Source of the DNA: Candidatus Krumholzibacteriota bacterium
GTDB lineage: Bacteria > Krumholzibacteriota > Krumholzibacteriia > Krumholzibacteriales > Krumholzibacteriaceae
NCBI GenBank assembly: GCA_016932415.1
Contig: JAFGCX010000027.1
Coordinates: forward strand, 46,800 to 110,799
Length of the DNA stretch: 64,000 nucleotides
Direction: 5' to 3'
Below the pieces are notes generated by a model that worked only from the letters and a program-made list of their open reading frames with translations, was not told where the DNA came from and did not search any database. Made by a program: the position numbers and the translations under genes. Positions 13,873 to 23,246 of the stretch are shown here, in pieces; positions within the stretch are counted from its first letter, which is position 1, and every line of letters begins with the position of its first letter.

Positions 13873-16542
13873 TTACCGTGTTTCCCGGCTGGAACCTCCG
13901 ACCATCTCTGCAGGCCCGAGATAACAGCCATTTTTCAAATACAATATCTTTTTCCTTCTTATTCTGACTATACCGGCCAGCCGCTCGGGGAGGATCAGGT
14001 AAAGAATATCCCTGATCCCCGGAGAGTGGCCGGAATCGATATAGATATCCAGCATCTTCTCGTCTATCTCTTCGACTATCCCGCACCCGTCGCAGGAGCG
14101 CTCTCTTCCTTTGCGATCGATGATCTTTTCGCCTGAAGTGAAAAGCTCTCTCAATCTCCCGGCAAGCCAGCCCGCCGACAAGATCCCATCAGTGATCGAA
14201 ACTCCAATATCCCTTCCGGAGCGGGACAGATCATGTTCGGTCTGACGATACCATAATCGACGGTCAACGGGCAACAGGGTATCATCATTAATTCCGGATT
14301 CGCCTCCTGCCCGGGTCAGCAGCGGATCGAGATCGAGTCGATATATATATCTCGTTTCTTCGGTAAGCCTGCCCTCGCTTTTTTGAAAAGGACCATGGCA
14401 TGAAGATACCTCTATACCTTCAGGCAGAAGATCATTCAGTCTGGAAGGAGCAATATCTTCCTCGCAAAGGAGTTCGACGTCAAAGAATTCCTCTTCCCCC
14501 TCGATCCCCACGGCTAGCGAAGGACCCATCGATATTCTGGCCAGAGGGTGAAATCCACCGCTGTAACTGAGCTTCAATCCGCTTCTCCTCAGCGCTCTGT
14601 GAAGAATATTGATAAACTCCCTGTGCGAGAGGAATCTGGCAAGACCGGTTCTGGAATAGAGGCATCGATAGCGCAGAGGGATTACCTCTCCATCGGCCGG
14701 TTTTGATTCATCGGGCATTTCCGATCCGGTCTGAGACACCGGTCCTTTTGCCGGACCGGCGCGTCCCGCTTCATAATCTTTCTTTTCGACGCATGCTCCA
14801 CAATCGCTGCATTTTCCTATCCTGCAGTCCTCGGTCGTCTCGGCCCTGAAAGCTTTCACTCTTTCATTGAGGAGAAACTCCTTACTTACTCTCGAACCGA
14901 ATCTGTCCCAGGGAAGGGCCGTGTCAGCAGCCCGGCCTTCCAGCAATTCGTTTATCGAAAACCCATGCTCTTGAAGGGCGCTCTCCCAGAGATCGAATCT
15001 GAAATGATCCCTCCATCCATCGAAACGGCACCCTTTTTTATGGGCTGTCTTGATGACAGGCCATAGATCGGAAGTCCCTCTGGCGAATATCCCTTCAAGG
15101 GCGCTTATCCGTGGTTCCCTCATGCTTAGCTGGATGTCCCGGTGTTTTATCTTTCCGGCAAGGTACTTTTCCTTTTCAGAGATCTCATCGATTGAAGCTT
15201 GTCTTTCCCATTGAAACGGAGTCTGAACTCTCGGGACGAAAGGAGATATCGATATATTCAGTTTGAATCTTTTTCTCCTTCGGGGAATGCGCATTACCCG
15301 CTCGACTATAGACGCGATACCGTCAAGGTCCTCGACCGTTTCCGTCGGTAATCCGATCATAAAATACAGTTTCAGCGTCTGCCATCCGGCGTTGAGGATA
15401 TCTGAACAGGCTTTCATTATCTCGTCATCGGACATTTCCTTGTTAATCACCCTGCGCAACCTCTCGGTACCGGCTTCCGGAGCTATTGTGAACCCGGATT
15501 TCCTGACCATCGCTGACGCGGACAGCACGGATGATGATATCGTCTCCGGCCTGAGGCTCGGCAGCGATAGCGATACTCTTCGTTTTTTGAGTTCGGGGCC
15601 GATCCTTTCGATCAGCTCGTCGAATCTCGAGTAATCTGAGGTGGAAAGGGAAAGAAGCGAGACTTCCTCCCACCCCGAAGCGTCTAGTCCTTCGCATATC
15701 GCGCGGGTTATCTCATCGATACTTCTTTCTCTTCTTGGTCTGTATGTCATGCCGGCGTGGCAGAACCTGCATCCCCTCGTACAGCCACGGAGGATCTCGA
15801 CCGAGAGCCTTTCATGTATTATGCTGGCAGACGGCACTATCGGCTTTCCCGGAAGATCGCCGTCGGCGAGGATCCATTTACCTGGACGGACTGTTTTCGA
15901 TATGCCATCGACATATACTCCATCGACGCGGGCCAGGGCTCCGCGTAATTCATCCCTTGTACCACCCAGCCCCTTTACGCCGATCAGAAGATCCACAGCT
16001 TCTGAGAGAGACCTTTCAGCGTCTCCCACAAAAACAGCGTCAAGGGCGTCGAGGATCGGAAGCGGGTTTGTCGCGCATGGTCCTCCCGCGATCACGACAG
16101 GATCGCCATCTTTCCTCTCTTCTCTTTCCAGAGGGATCGACGACAGTTCGAGGATAGTGACAATATTCGTATAGTGGAGTTCGTATGGGACAGTTATCCC
16201 GACTACATCAAAGTTGGCCAGAGGCGTACCGGTCTGTAAAGACCTCAGGGGTTCCTTCCCTTTCCTTAGCAACCCTTCCATGTCAGGCCATGGAGCAAAG
16301 ACAAACTCCACACCAACTCCATTTTTCCTGGAAAGGATCTCATAAAGAAGCCTCAGCCCCTGATGAGACATCCCTATCTCGTAGAGATCCGGAAATACCA
16401 ACGCTACGTTGAATCCCCCTCGGATGTATCCATCCGACGAAAGATTCAATTCACGGTCGATGTACCTGGAAGGTTTTTCGACAAGTGGCAGAATGATATC
16501 GCTCCAACAGCCGGCTGGCTTTATTTCCATTTTCTTTCTCAT
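13873..16542 (-). CDS. B12-binding radical SAM protein fused to a DUF2344 domain (TIGR03960 + TIGR03936)
   Basis: The N-terminal half has the B12-binding-like fold of TIGR03960 proteins (GFNVALVFPDLYEIGMSHQG). Near residue 255 is the iron-sulfur motif CTRGCRFC, a CxxxCxxC radical SAM signature. The C-terminal quarter, beginning around PLRYRCLYSRTG, is a DUF2344/TIGR03936 domain. A second cysteine cluster (CRIGKCSDCGACVEKKD) sits between them. The 889-residue start is ATG 16542, five bases after the tldD stop; an ATG at 16530 is also possible. In many bacteria the two halves are separate neighbouring genes beside rng, the same context as here. The reaction is unknown; a link to RNA maturation or modification is only inferred from context. 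Confidence 0.88.
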   Translation of the reverse strand: MRKKMEIKPAGCWSDIILPLVEKPSRYIDRELNLSSDGYIRGGFNVALVFPDLYEIGMSHQGLRLLYEILSRKNGVGVEFVFAPWPDMEGLLRKGKEPLRSLQTGTPLANFDVVGITVPYELHYTNIVTILELSSIPLEREERKDGDPVVIAGGPCATNPLPILDALDAVFVGDAERSLSEAVDLLIGVKGLGGTRDELRGALARVDGVYVDGISKTVRPGKWILADGDLPGKPIVPSASIIHERLSVEILRGCTRGCRFCHAGMTYRPRRERSIDEITRAICEGLDASGWEEVSLLSLSTSDYSRFDELIERIGPELKKRRVSLSLPSLRPETISSSVLSASAMVRKSGFTIAPEAGTERLRRVINKEMSDDEIMKACSDILNAGWQTLKLYFMIGLPTETVEDLDGIASIVERVMRIPRRRKRFKLNISISPFVPRVQTPFQWERQASIDEISEKEKYLAGKIKHRDIQLSMREPRISALEGIFARGTSDLWPVIKTAHKKGCRFDGWRDHFRFDLWESALQEHGFSINELLEGRAADTALPWDRFGSRVSKEFLLNERVKAFRAETTEDCRIGKCSDCGACVEKKDYEAGRAGPAKGPVSQTGSEMPDESKPADGEVIPLRYRCLYSRTGLARFLSHREFINILHRALRRSGLKLSYSGGFHPLARISMGPSLAVGIEGEEEFFDVELLCEEDIAPSRLNDLLPEGIEVSSCHGPFQKSEGRLTEETRYIYRLDLDPLLTRAGGESGINDDTLLPVDRRLWYRQTEHDLSRSGRDIGVSITDGILSAGWLAGRLRELFTSGEKIIDRKGRERSCDGCGIVEEIDEKMLDIYIDSGHSPGIRDILYLILPERLAGIVRIRRKKILYLKNGCYLGPAEMVGGSSRETR

Positions 16543-16547
16543 CCGGC

Positions 16548-17936
16548 TTACACTTCTCCGCCGACTGTTATCGCGGGTATCCTGAGTGTTGGCTGAGCGT
16601 CCGAAACGGGCACCTGCTGACCGTCCTTTCCGCAAGTCCCGATATCGAAACCGAGATCGTTGCCGACCATATCTATATCGGAGAGAACGGCCGGCCCATT
16701 GCCTATCAGAGTAGCTCCCCTGACGGGAGAGGCGATCTTTCCTTTCTCGATCAGAAACGCTTCATTGACCTTGAAGACAAAATCACCGCTTGAAGTATCG
16801 ACCTGTCCTCCCCCCATCCGCACGACGTACAGACCTTTTTCGACGCTTCCAATAATCTCTTCCGGCGCGTGATCTCCCTCGGCTATCATCGTATTGCTCA
16901 TTCTCACGATCGGTCTGTGGCGAAAATCCTCTCTCCTTCCGTTTCCAGTCGACTCGGTGCCTTCTTTTCGCGCGATCCGCCTGTCAAGAAGATATGATTT
17001 AAGGACTCCGTTTTCGACCGGGACATTTCTTCGCGATCTGACTCCTTCATCATCGAAATTATACGAACCCCTGGCTCCCTGGAGAGTCGGATCATCTATC
17101 ACCGTAATAAGCTCAGAGGCTACTTTTTCACCTTTCTTGCCGCTGTAGATCGAAAGACCCTTCTCGGCGGCATCACCTTCAAGCCCGTGCCCGATAGCTT
17201 CGTGGACCATCGTACCGCCGGATTCGCCTGCCAGGATCACTGTCATGACTCCGGCCGGAGCTCTTTCCGCGTGAAGGGTGCGCACGGCGCTTTCGGCACT
17301 TTCGACAGCCAGAGCCGAGACCATCTCCCTGTCAAGGAATTCGAACCCCTTGCGCCCTCCCGCCGACCTGTAGGCGCTCTGGATGTCAGTCCCGTCCGCC
17401 GCTACAGCGCGGATATTGTAAACGATCTGTCTCCTGTCATCTCCGACTGCCACTCCCTCGCTGTTGAAGATCCTGACATTCTGGACCATATCGGAATAAT
17501 TCACTCTTACCTGCGAGATTTCTTCGCTTACTCCCCGGGCGATCCTGTCCGATAAAAGGATCATTTCTATTTTTTCCTCGATGGAGACATCTTCGGAGGG
17601 GATTGATATCCCCTCGCATCTTCCGATCACCGTATCTCCAAAACGCCTGATCGATCCATTTCCATCCTCGAGATCTTTAAGTACTGCCCTTCCCAGGCGG
17701 AATATCTCATCCTTTGTCAGGTTATTCGAATAACCGTAGGCAGTCCTGCCGCCGGTCATCACGCGGAGTCCGAAACCGATATCTCTTCCGCTTGATATAC
17801 GGTCGATTCGCTTTTCTTCGCAACGTATCGAATGGATGATTCTTGATTCGAAGAACAATTCAGCGAATTCAGCCCCGCCATCGACCAGCGACTCGAGAGC
17901 ATCCTGGATATCGCCCCGGACGGGCAGTTCGATCAT
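16548..17936 (-). CDS. tldD: TldD-type metalloprotease
   Basis: The 462-residue length matches TldD. The zinc motif HEAIGHGLEGD (HExxxH) near residue 243 is diagnostic. Late conserved segments include the GRREDFRHRPIVRMSNT region. TldD normally works as a heterodimer with TldE to trim peptides, for example in microcin maturation and antitoxin turnover. No tldE (pmbA) gene lies in the window. The start ATG 17936 overlaps the purF stop as ATGA, so the two are translationally coupled. Confidence 0.93.
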   Translation of the reverse strand: MIELPVRGDIQDALESLVDGGAEFAELFFESRIIHSIRCEEKRIDRISSGRDIGFGLRVMTGGRTAYGYSNNLTKDEIFRLGRAVLKDLEDGNGSIRRFGDTVIGRCEGISIPSEDVSIEEKIEMILLSDRIARGVSEEISQVRVNYSDMVQNVRIFNSEGVAVGDDRRQIVYNIRAVAADGTDIQSAYRSAGGRKGFEFLDREMVSALAVESAESAVRTLHAERAPAGVMTVILAGESGGTMVHEAIGHGLEGDAAEKGLSIYSGKKGEKVASELITVIDDPTLQGARGSYNFDDEGVRSRRNVPVENGVLKSYLLDRRIARKEGTESTGNGRREDFRHRPIVRMSNTMIAEGDHAPEEIIGSVEKGLYVVRMGGGQVDTSSGDFVFKVNEAFLIEKGKIASPVRGATLIGNGPAVLSDIDMVGNDLGFDIGTCGKDGQQVPVSDAQPTLRIPAITVGGEV

Positions 17937-19360
17937 TTTACGGAATTCCTCTCAGCCTGATGTCCGGCACTTTCGATATTATCCTGGTCGAAGACATCTT
18001 TCGAATAATTACCGCTGCGCTCGACGGGATATATGCCACTGAAACAGGTCGTACAGTAGTTATCCGGGTCATCCACGCACTCGAGCAGTCCCTTGATCGA
18101 AAGATAATGAAGGCTTTCAACACCGAGGTACGATCGTATCTCATCGATAGACTTTTTAGAGGCGATAAGCTCGGACCTGGTGGGCGTATCTATCCCATAA
18201 TAGCATGAATGCGTGATCGGGGGGGAACCGATCCTCAGGTGCACCTCTGCCGCTCCGGCCTGCCTTATAAGAGAGACCAGTTTGCGCATCGTCGAACCGC
18301 GGACTATGGAATCATCGATCACAGCAACTTTCCTGCCTGACAGGACGCCTCTTACAGGATTGAATTTAATTCGGACATCCCAGTCCCGTTCCCTCTGTTT
18401 TGGCTGGATAAAAGTCCTGCCTACATAATGATTACGAATCAGGCCAAGTTCATAAGGCAACCCTGACGCTTCGGCAAATCCCAGCGCGATCGTATTGCTT
18501 GAATCCGGAACTGAAATGACAATATCAGCGTCTGCCGGATGATTTTCGGCGAGCTTTCTGCCAAGCTTTCTTCTCACCTTGTCGACATTCTCACCAAAGA
18601 CCTTGCTGTCAGGCCTGGAGAAATATATGAACTCGAAGATGCATTTCGACAGCTTCTTTGAAGCTGGCGCGAAACGTATCGATTCAACTCCCTTTTCGGA
18701 GAGGACTATCAGCTCGCCCGGTTCGATCTCCCTGATATATTTTGCTCCAAGAATATCGAAAGCGCAGCTTTCCGAGGCTATCAGATCAGTGCTTCCATAT
18801 TTACCCAGGCAGAGCGGCCTGAATCCATGCGGATCCCTCGCGGCTATGATTTTGCCCTGGGTGAGAAAGAGAAGCGAATACGCGCCTCTGACCTGCCCGA
18901 GAGCATCGATGACCATCTTTTCGATAGTATCTTCCCGGCTTCTGGCGATAAGATGCAGCAGGACTTCGCTGTCCATCGTACTTCTGAATATCGATCCGTC
19001 ATTCTCCATCTTCGTGCGCAATTCGACCGCGTTGACGAGATTTCCGTTGTGCGCTACGGCGATCTTGCCGATCTTGCAATCGACCAGAAAAGGTTGCGTG
19101 TTGACCACGTGAGATATTCCGGTCGTGGAATACCTGTTATGGCCTATCGCCATATTACCCTTCAATTGATCGATGATCTCGTCGGAGAAGACCTTGGATA
19201 CGAGCCCCATTGCCTTGTGCTCGTGCATCTTGTGGCCGTCATACGATATTATACCGGAGGATTCCTGTCCCCTGTGTTGAAGAGAATAAAGGCCAAGATA
19301 TGTCATCTGGGCTGCCTCTTCGCTTCCGAATATCCCGAATACCGCGCATTCCTCTTTCAA
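17933..19360 (-). CDS. purF: Amidophosphoribosyltransferase
   Basis: PurF makes phosphoribosylamine from PRPP and glutamine, the first committed step of purine synthesis. The product has a glutaminase domain with CAVFGIFG; the nucleophile is Cys5 after a four-residue propeptide. The phosphoribosyltransferase domain carries VAVIDDSIVRGST, the PRPP-binding loop. A C-terminal CTTC pair near residue 440, with an upstream cysteine, fits the iron-sulfur type known from Bacillus subtilis. The start is TTG 19360 with AGGAG eight bases upstream. The gene follows the PurS-like gene by 15 bases and overlaps tldD by four. Confidence 0.96.
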   Translation of the reverse strand: MKEECAVFGIFGSEEAAQMTYLGLYSLQHRGQESSGIISYDGHKMHEHKAMGLVSKVFSDEIIDQLKGNMAIGHNRYSTTGISHVVNTQPFLVDCKIGKIAVAHNGNLVNAVELRTKMENDGSIFRSTMDSEVLLHLIARSREDTIEKMVIDALGQVRGAYSLLFLTQGKIIAARDPHGFRPLCLGKYGSTDLIASESCAFDILGAKYIREIEPGELIVLSEKGVESIRFAPASKKLSKCIFEFIYFSRPDSKVFGENVDKVRRKLGRKLAENHPADADIVISVPDSSNTIALGFAEASGLPYELGLIRNHYVGRTFIQPKQRERDWDVRIKFNPVRGVLSGRKVAVIDDSIVRGSTMRKLVSLIRQAGAAEVHLRIGSPPITHSCYYGIDTPTRSELIASKKSIDEIRSYLGVESLHYLSIKGLLECVDDPDNYCTTCFSGIYPVERSGNYSKDVFDQDNIESAGHQAERNSVK

Positions 19361-19375
19361 GGCGTCAACTCCTTG

Positions 19376-19996
19376 CTATGCGACCTCAAGAGTGTTCCCG
19401 ATAAATTCTGAAGACTGGTAATGAGGATTCAGCAGGACTCCCTCCCTGCGAGAACGTGTGATTGCCATATCCTCTACCTTTTTGACCGCTTTTTCCTGAT
19501 CTGAAGCACTGACTATCATCCGCCAGACCTCGCCCGCTTTCATCGCCGATACCATGACTCCTTCAAGCCTCGAATCAAGCCTCGATAAATAGCCTTCATC
19601 CCTGTCTTTTCCCAGTTCGCGTATGAGCAGGTCGCAGGCGTATCTGGACTGGCCCGGCTTCAGAACAGCCGCTCCTTCATGGATGGGAAAATCCTTGTCC
19701 AGGACAAGGTCTCCGGCGGTGAACGCTTTCTCGCCGGTTCGATCCGAAATCAATTTTAAAAAATAATGGTGTTTGTTCTGGTTCGTAAAAGAGCTGTCGA
19801 TCCTTATTATCCTGTCAACCGCTTCAAGTGCCTTTTCGCCGCCATCTCCATCGATATCAAAACCCCAGTAAGAATAGCGTACGATCCCGTGAAGGTCGGA
19901 TGAGAAATCAAGTTTTTCCGTTAATGTCATCCAGGCGGTCTGGGCGACAAGATCGATGACTTTAAGCCTGACCCACAGTTCAGCTCTGTACTTCAT
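19376..19996 (-). CDS. Probable divergent PurS (FGAM synthase small subunit), extended form
   Basis: This 206-residue protein sits between purQ and purF, overlapping the purQ stop as ATGA. The neighbouring PurL is the small type that in other bacteria needs PurS, yet no standard 80-residue PurS is present. The N-terminal half begins with a beta strand and KVIDLVAQTA, which resembles the PurS opening (KVLDPQGxA). The C-terminus contains AITRSRREGVLLNPHYQ and then SSEFI, which resembles the typical PurS ending (LLANPVIEDY). This could be a PurS fold that is duplicated or has an insertion. The similarity is by eye and weak; position is the strongest argument. An unrelated regulator of the complex is the main alternative. 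Confidence 0.6.
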   Translation of the reverse strand: MKYRAELWVRLKVIDLVAQTAWMTLTEKLDFSSDLHGIVRYSYWGFDIDGDGGEKALEAVDRIIRIDSSFTNQNKHHYFLKLISDRTGEKAFTAGDLVLDKDFPIHEGAAVLKPGQSRYACDLLIRELGKDRDEGYLSRLDSRLEGVMVSAMKAGEVWRMIVSASDQEKAVKKVEDMAITRSRREGVLLNPHYQSSEFIGNTLEVA

Positions 19997-20865
19997 CGGT
20001 TATCCTCCTTACCCTTATCCGAACCTGTGGAATGGGCCCGATGCGGCCTTTCATGCAGGAGGGAAGCAAAAAACCTTCTTCCAGGACCTTCCTCTTCCAT
20101 TTTAGTTATATCGCCCGCTGAACGCAGCCTTTCGCCCCCCCATTTTCCAGGCAGATCCTCGGGAACCTGTCTGAGCCATGTAGCCCTCTCGGGATGAGGC
20201 ATCATCGCCAGGACGTTACCTTCACGATTGCAGACTCCCGCTATATTATCCATTGATCCGTTGGGATTGACCGGAAATGAACTGTCTATCTCTCCACGCT
20301 CGCTGCAATACCTCAGAACGATCTGCCCGTTCTCCTTCATCTGATCGAGAAGGTTCTCGTCGCGTGTCACGAATCTTCCCTCGGCGTGGGCGACAGGGAC
20401 CGGAATGATTTCTCCCTTATGAAAAGCGCTGGTCCATACCGAATCGCTTCCCTCGTTTCTGAGATAGACCCAGTTGCAATAATATCCTTCCCTGTCTTCC
20501 ATGATATTCGGGGCAAGAGCGAAATCTACCCTTTCCCAGTGGATTCCCGGAATAAATCCTGATTCCACGAGTACCTGCGCGCCGTTGCAAATCCCCAGAA
20601 GGGGATGACCGGCCGCGGCAAGATCGCTCAGAGTATCCATTACGGTATCCTTCGCTGCCACGACCCCCGCTCTTATCCTGTCCTGATAAGAAAATCCGCC
20701 GGGAAGAATGACGGCAGCACTTTCCTCGAGAAGCCCAGGCTCCTCATTCCATCGAAAAAGATCGGCGTCCAGGCCTACAGACCTTACTGCTGCTACCGTC
20801 TCGCTTTCGCAATTGACACCTGGAAACTGGATTACAGCTACCTTTCCCCTGAAGGATCTGGCCAC
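19993..20865 (-). CDS. purQ: Phosphoribosylformylglycinamidine synthase, glutaminase subunit
   Basis: PurQ supplies ammonia from glutamine to PurL for conversion of FGAR to FGAM. It is a class I amidotransferase with the nucleophile cysteine in LLGICNGAQVL and a His-Glu pair in MPHPERATW. GVNCESET near the start is a PurQ signature. At 290 residues it is longer than the usual 220-260 and has a C-terminal tail rich in charged residues. The start is GTG 20865, directly after the purL TAA, with AAAGGAG upstream. Confidence 0.95.
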   Translation of the reverse strand: MARSFRGKVAVIQFPGVNCESETVAAVRSVGLDADLFRWNEEPGLLEESAAVILPGGFSYQDRIRAGVVAAKDTVMDTLSDLAAAGHPLLGICNGAQVLVESGFIPGIHWERVDFALAPNIMEDREGYYCNWVYLRNEGSDSVWTSAFHKGEIIPVPVAHAEGRFVTRDENLLDQMKENGQIVLRYCSERGEIDSSFPVNPNGSMDNIAGVCNREGNVLAMMPHPERATWLRQVPEDLPGKWGGERLRSAGDITKMEEEGPGRRFFASLLHERPHRAHSTGSDKGKEDNR

Positions 20866-23241
20866 TTATGCTCCTTTCTCGATGCCGAAGATACTGCGGC
20901 AACCATTCATATATGCTTCTTTGAGTTCTTTACTCTCCCATGCGGCAAGCCTCTTGTCTCCACTGGTGACTTCGAGCCTCGCCTGGCTGTTAAGGGATCC
21001 GATCCTGTGCAGCCTGACCCTCGCCCTCGCGCAAAGAGCCAGCACTTCTCTTTCGATCCCTGCCGGAAGTTCCACTACGAAACCGCCGGTCTCGGAAAAG
21101 AGAATTTTTTCCTTGCTGAGCCCTGTATTGGCGAACTCGTCCATATCGATTGTCAACCCTATCCGGTTTCCAGGGCGAGTGGCGACCACCATCTCTGCAA
21201 TAGCCGTCAGCATCCCTCCCTGACCCGAGTCATGGCATGCCCTTATCCATCCGAGGTCATGCATCTCGATCACCGTGCGTATCTGGTTGCGTTCCCTTAT
21301 AAAATCGGCTTCGGGAACATTGGCTCCGAGTTCTTTATAGATGACACTGTAATATTCGCTGCCGCCAAGCTCATCGAGCGGTTCTCCAATATAATAGACT
21401 GTGTTTCCCGCTTCCTTGAAACCGATGGAACGACTCCGCGAATAATCCCTTACCACTCCGACGCAGGCGATGATCGGCGAAGGGGGGATCGCCTTGCCGC
21501 TTTCACCCTGGTTATAAAAAGAGACATTTCCCGATACGACGGGAAGAGGCTCGCCTTCGTGAGAGATCAGGCCGATCCCCTTGCAGGCATCTCCTATTCC
21601 CCTGACACCTTCATAGAATTCCCAGAAGACCTCTTCCTTCTCGGGATTCCCGTAATTAAGGCAGTCGGTGATCGTCCATGGTTCAGCTCCGACAGCCGCA
21701 ACGTTCCTCGCAGCTTCAATGACCGCGTGGGCCCCGCCCTGGTACGGGTCTATCATTCCATACCGCGGATTTCCATCGACCGATACGGCTATTCCAGTTT
21801 CCATACCGGCGACCGGAGCGATCACTCCGGCATCGGCTTCTCCCGGTCTCAGGACTGCCCTTCCCTGGACCTCGGAATCGTAATGATGGAATAAATGGTT
21901 TTTCGACGAAATATTTACCGAGGAGAAGAGCCTGATAAAATCATCCCTGAGAGACCTCTCATCACTCAGGTCAGGTTCAGTGAAAAGCTGCCTTCTGCTC
22001 CTTTTCGCTCTGTCATAACTTATTCCAGTCGTTATAACTTCTATCGGGGCTTCGCATACTATTTCGCCCTGGGAAACTATCGTATATTTTCTTTCAGTCA
22101 TCACATCGCCCACGACGAAAGCTCCCGCTCCGTGATAAATGTGGGGCAGATCGAACTCACTGTTATATATCCTCAGGACATCCTCTACAAATTCATCCGG
22201 AACTGCCAGAGCGTACCTTTCCTGCGTCTCCGAACAGGCGATCACCGCGGCCGGAAAATGCCCTGCCGCCACGTTCACCATGTCGAGATCCAGCTTCACT
22301 CCGAATCCGCCCGAGTCTGCGAGTTCTGAGGTCACACAGGAAATACCACCCGCTCCGAGGTCTTTGAACCCTATTTTATGGCCTTTTTCCCAGGCAAGCT
22401 CGAGGACTTTCCGGTTTGCGACTGTCAACACTCTCTTGAGAAACGGGTCGGGAACCTGGACAGCCCCCCTGTTAGCCTCTTCTTCCGACGCGAGGTCCTC
22501 GGAAGCAAAGGCGGCTCCCCCGAAGCCGGAATCATCAGTAGGTTTTCCAACGAGTATTATCTTGTAAGGGCGGCTGCTCGCTTCCTCGGGGACTCTGCTG
22601 CGCAGGATCCTTGACTCCTTCACCGTCCCGATCGCGACGACATTTACGAGGCAGTTCTCGTCATATCCCCTGTCAAAGACCACGTCTCCTCCGAGATTTG
22701 GTACGCCCAGAGCATTTCCATACTGCGCGATTCCGTCAACAACGCCTCTGGCTATTGATATGGTCTGGGCGGCGTTTTCCCCTGACGGGTCGCCGAATCT
22801 CAGGGGATCGAGGACTCCGACGACGTCTGCTCCCATGCAATATACATCCCTTACTATCCCTCCGATGCCGGTAGCGGCGCCTTCGACCGGCAAAAGTTGT
22901 GATGGATGATTATGGCTCTCATGAGCGATCACAAGGCAATGCCAGTCTCCGTCATCTGCCCGGGCGAATCTAACCACCCCTGCATCCTCGCCAGGACCCA
23001 TCACGACATTCGAAGCCTTCGTCGGAAGCATCTCGCCAAGAATACGGCGGCTGCTTTTGTAGCTGCAGTGCTCACTCCACATCGTATTGAAAATCGTGAG
23101 TTCAACGATTGTAGGGTCCCTGCCAAGAAGCTCGCAGACTCTGCGCGCCTCGCTTACCGCCAGGTTAAGGTCTCTTTTTTTCAGAGCCTCAGCGACTTCA
23201 GCATCAGTCTTGCCTGTTATCCGGACCGTTCCTTTAAGCAA
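20866..23241 (-). CDS. purL: Phosphoribosylformylglycinamidine synthase, small-type PurL
   Basis: This is the ATP-dependent synthetase subunit of FGAM synthase. The signature MWSEHCSYK is at about residue 53. Internal duplicated AIRS-like halves follow, with GPGEDAGVV and GGISCVTSELADSGG segments. At 791 residues it is the small PurL that forms a complex with PurQ and PurS, not the 1,300-residue single-chain enzyme. The start is TTG 23241 with AAAGGA upstream; purB ends six bases earlier. Confidence 0.96.
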   Translation of the reverse strand: MLKGTVRITGKTDAEVAEALKKRDLNLAVSEARRVCELLGRDPTIVELTIFNTMWSEHCSYKSSRRILGEMLPTKASNVVMGPGEDAGVVRFARADDGDWHCLVIAHESHNHPSQLLPVEGAATGIGGIVRDVYCMGADVVGVLDPLRFGDPSGENAAQTISIARGVVDGIAQYGNALGVPNLGGDVVFDRGYDENCLVNVVAIGTVKESRILRSRVPEEASSRPYKIILVGKPTDDSGFGGAAFASEDLASEEEANRGAVQVPDPFLKRVLTVANRKVLELAWEKGHKIGFKDLGAGGISCVTSELADSGGFGVKLDLDMVNVAAGHFPAAVIACSETQERYALAVPDEFVEDVLRIYNSEFDLPHIYHGAGAFVVGDVMTERKYTIVSQGEIVCEAPIEVITTGISYDRAKRSRRQLFTEPDLSDERSLRDDFIRLFSSVNISSKNHLFHHYDSEVQGRAVLRPGEADAGVIAPVAGMETGIAVSVDGNPRYGMIDPYQGGAHAVIEAARNVAAVGAEPWTITDCLNYGNPEKEEVFWEFYEGVRGIGDACKGIGLISHEGEPLPVVSGNVSFYNQGESGKAIPPSPIIACVGVVRDYSRSRSIGFKEAGNTVYYIGEPLDELGGSEYYSVIYKELGANVPEADFIRERNQIRTVIEMHDLGWIRACHDSGQGGMLTAIAEMVVATRPGNRIGLTIDMDEFANTGLSKEKILFSETGGFVVELPAGIEREVLALCARARVRLHRIGSLNSQARLEVTSGDKRLAAWESKELKEAYMNGCRSIFGIEKGA

Positions 23242-23246
23242 CCGTT

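Noticed and set aside
20605..21894. A 429-residue open frame on the plus strand
   Set aside because: It lies entirely antisense to purQ and purL, which have complete catalytic motifs; its translation shows no domain and is low in structure-like periodicity.
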